Assembly (NCBI GenBank): GCA_020746105.1
Contig: CM036618.1
Span: 47,770,514-47,834,513, forward strand
DNA from: Trogon surrucura
Taxonomy: Eukaryota; Chordata; Aves; Trogoniformes; Trogonidae
Direction of reading: 5' to 3'
Length of the DNA: 64,000 nt
Of the stretch, positions 61,681 through 64,000 are shown piece by piece. A model generated the notes under the pieces. That model was not told the origin of the DNA. It was given only the letters and a program-made list of their open reading frames with translations, and made no database searches. Both the position numbers and the translations under genes were made by a program. Every line of letters starts with the position of its first letter. Positions within the stretch are counted from its first letter, which is position 1.

Positions 61681-64000
61681 ATGTTATAACTGGTAGTATG
61701 TTCTCATATAACATAAAGCAAGCATGATTGGAAAAGAAATTCTGGTGATCGGATCTCAGAGAAACAAATGGTCCAATCTTTACAAGTCTTCTGTAAGGTC
61801 CTGATATATTAAAGTGTTTAAATATGTGCTTAATGCTAAGCATATGCTTAAAGGCTTTGCTTTTCTGTACTAGATGGAATAATTTCTACTACTTGCATCT
61901 TAAAATGGCTTTTGAACAATTCTAGTGTTTATATAGACTTATGCAAGGTACCAGTATAAAGATGACATTTAACATATTAAGCAGCTTTATCAAGAGGTTC
62001 CCTTTAATAGTCAATAGACAGAATCTGTTGGTGGGCTTGGAGGACAGCCAGGGCATGGTGTTCAGGCTGCTCACCAGTCCCATGAGATTGCGTCTTCCTC
62101 TTGTAGTGATGATTCCTAGAAAAGTCCTGTCTTTGCAAAAGGATAAAGAGTTGTTCTCGTTCTTTCTGCTTTTAGAATAAATTAGGGTTTATTTTATGTG
62201 ATTTAAGATGACTGTGTTCCTACCCCACACCTGTCCTGCTAGGCTGTTCTTCTGTCTTCCCCTGTCACAAGTTTTTTAAAATTTTCAGTTTTTCCGATAG
62301 CTGTTCACATGGTTATGCAAATGTAGTATATGGGCCTCTCATTTATGACTTTAGCTAATGGATATGTCACTTTCCATTTAGTGACACTTCTCCCATTTGT
62401 ATTTGCATCTCTGCTTTGAAGTATCACCCAGCAGGAACCCTCTTTCTATATACTTCTGGTTCTGGTTGAATTAGCATCTTATTCTGTACTTAAAATAGTA
62501 ATACGAATTTTGCTATTGATTGCAAAGCTCTGGCAGTTCACAAGTACAATTTTGATGGTTGAGGTAATCTGAGACACAATAATTGAGAAATTTAAATAGT
62601 GAGATTATAGGCAAGACATTCTCAGATATGTTTAACTTCGATTGCTGTGCTCTATGAAAGCCATATACATTTTCTTTAAGGAGAATTCACGTCGCATTAA
62701 GTTCTTGGTCTACAGTCTGGGTAACCAGAAGAAATATGCACTGAAGTTTGTTATTTTATCTAGGGACAATTATTTTAGAATTTAATATTTTTTTAATATT
62801 TTTTACAGGTCTGGTAGTCTGGTGTGCCTACTTTACATTTCTAGGATCTTTTATTAGATCAAATTATAGACTATAGTATTTATTTCTCTAAATAATTCTC
62901 AGTATTAGAAAGAAAAGCAACAAACTGATAGAAGGTATTACACTACATGTAGTTCCTCATATTGCTCATGTCATCAAAAGTATGACAACACTGTTATTAT
63001 TTCTACCTTAGATCAAATGTGGATATTATGAATATTCTGGTTCTTATAGAGAAGCAAAAGGTCAGATGGTTAATGAAAAGCAACAATATAAAATGTTATA
63101 GTCTATTCCTACAGCCTTAATAGTGATCTGTATCCACTATTTTTAGCGAAATTGTTCAGCCTCTGTAGCAATGTACAGCATAAAAAAATTTTGTCCAAAG
63201 AAGAGTAATTGTGAATATCAGATGATGTAACTTTCTTAAATGTGGGAAGGCCTAGCAATCTCACAAATAGCAAAGAATAAAAGTGAAGAAAGACTAAAAT
63301 AAAATAAGGACAGGGTATACTTACTTATATAGCAAAGCACTTAAACTTCTTCAAGTCTCTTTCACTAGTTAGTTGTATTTTTCTAGCTAAATTCCTTCTA
63401 GGCTTTTCCCTCAGCATGGAAATTACTTCAGTTTGCAAATGCATCACTGATGTTTCACTTAGCCTATTGTTTCTCCAGTATTGGGTTTAAACTGAACCAC
63501 TGCACTCTTAATGAGAAATATGTATATATCACACAAATATCTTGCAGAAAAATTGAATTACGTATTTTTTCAGAGAGATTTATGCGATGATAATGTATGC
63601 TAAAGTGATTACTGAGCACCTGTTGTGCAAAGTTGTGTATGGGTGGTGCCTCTGACCTCCTACATTAAACCCAAGCCGAGTGTTTAATGAACTACTATTT
63701 TTTAGAGTATCTTTCAAAAATCAGGTAAATGACTCATTTAGTACCCCACCGTCCAATGTTAGCTAACCATATCTTTTGTTGTGCCACATGCTAGATCCCT
63801 ACAGTGAGTGTGTGCGTGCTGATTCTGCTTGATGAAAAGTAGAAACCTGCCCCCTCAGCTGGTCATAACATACTTTTGCTCTACTCATTGCCAAGACAAG
63901 TGGATGTAGTTTACATGCCTCTTACACGTACCTAGTGCGAGTACTCCAGAGGATGTCTAAGTGACTGTTTGGAAAAATGTTCAGAGTAACTGCTCAGATA
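61681..64000. other. AT-rich non-coding DNA
   Basis: No gene or transposon is recognised to the end of the window; frames up to 79 aa look like chance. Confidence 0.5.

Noticed and set aside
1..64000. Bacterial, phage or CRISPR-type system
   Set aside because: No dense coding, no operons and no spaced short repeats; everything recognisable is vertebrate retrotransposon sequence.

Overview
This window looks like ordinary avian nuclear DNA: AT-rich, intergenic or intronic, with no complete host gene. I found no bacterial-type operon, CRISPR array, rRNA or intact tRNA gene. The bird assignment rests on about a dozen CR1 LINE pieces with the bird-typical 8-bp tail (TTCTATGA repeats), on LTRs of the ERVL type common in birds, and on a chimeric SINE with a tRNA-Ile head and a CR1 3' tail. 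That SINE resembles TguSINE1, the zebra finch family, so a passerine is the best guess (inference).

Layout. 1-2250 is unremarkable. 2251-2903 is an ERVL-type solo LTR carrying a TTCCA x10 microsatellite. 3181/3203-3405 is a weak candidate for an isolated host exon on the + strand. 5851-6371 holds two adjoining CR1 pieces in non-colinear order. 6372-16212 is almost featureless AT-rich DNA, followed by a CR1 3' end (16213-16545). 20067-20248 is the tRNA-Ile/CR1 SINE. CR1 or older LINE pieces lie at 23250-23440, 30755-31015, 31715-32102, 36308-36353 and 37158-37870. 38875-40127 is an antisense ERV-type repeat split by a CR1 insertion (39207-39440). 41686-41855 is a GGGAA x34 array. 44572-48295 is the most substantial element: a long CR1 on the minus strand with a 5'-truncated ORF1 (esterase) and an ORF2 (endonuclease plus reverse transcriptase) broken by one frameshift. 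52571-52637 is a CR1 3' tip, 53380-53952 a truncated ERVL-type LTR, 55968-56925 an older CR1, and 58962-59073 another CR1 3' end. 60917-61680 is an ERVL-type LTR with a CR1 3' end nested inside it.

Functional reading. The only recognisable proteins belong to retrotransposons. The CR1 machinery (endonuclease nicks the target, RT primes there from the RNA 3' end) explains the many 5'-truncated copies sharing the same 3' end, and the SINE that borrows that end. The nested insertions give a relative order of activity. I see no evidence of a novel biological system. The most informative observations are the SINE, the nearly intact CR1, the nested LTR/CR1 structures, the LTR-born microsatellite and the long GGGAA array. 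Boundaries of old repeats are estimates made by eye.
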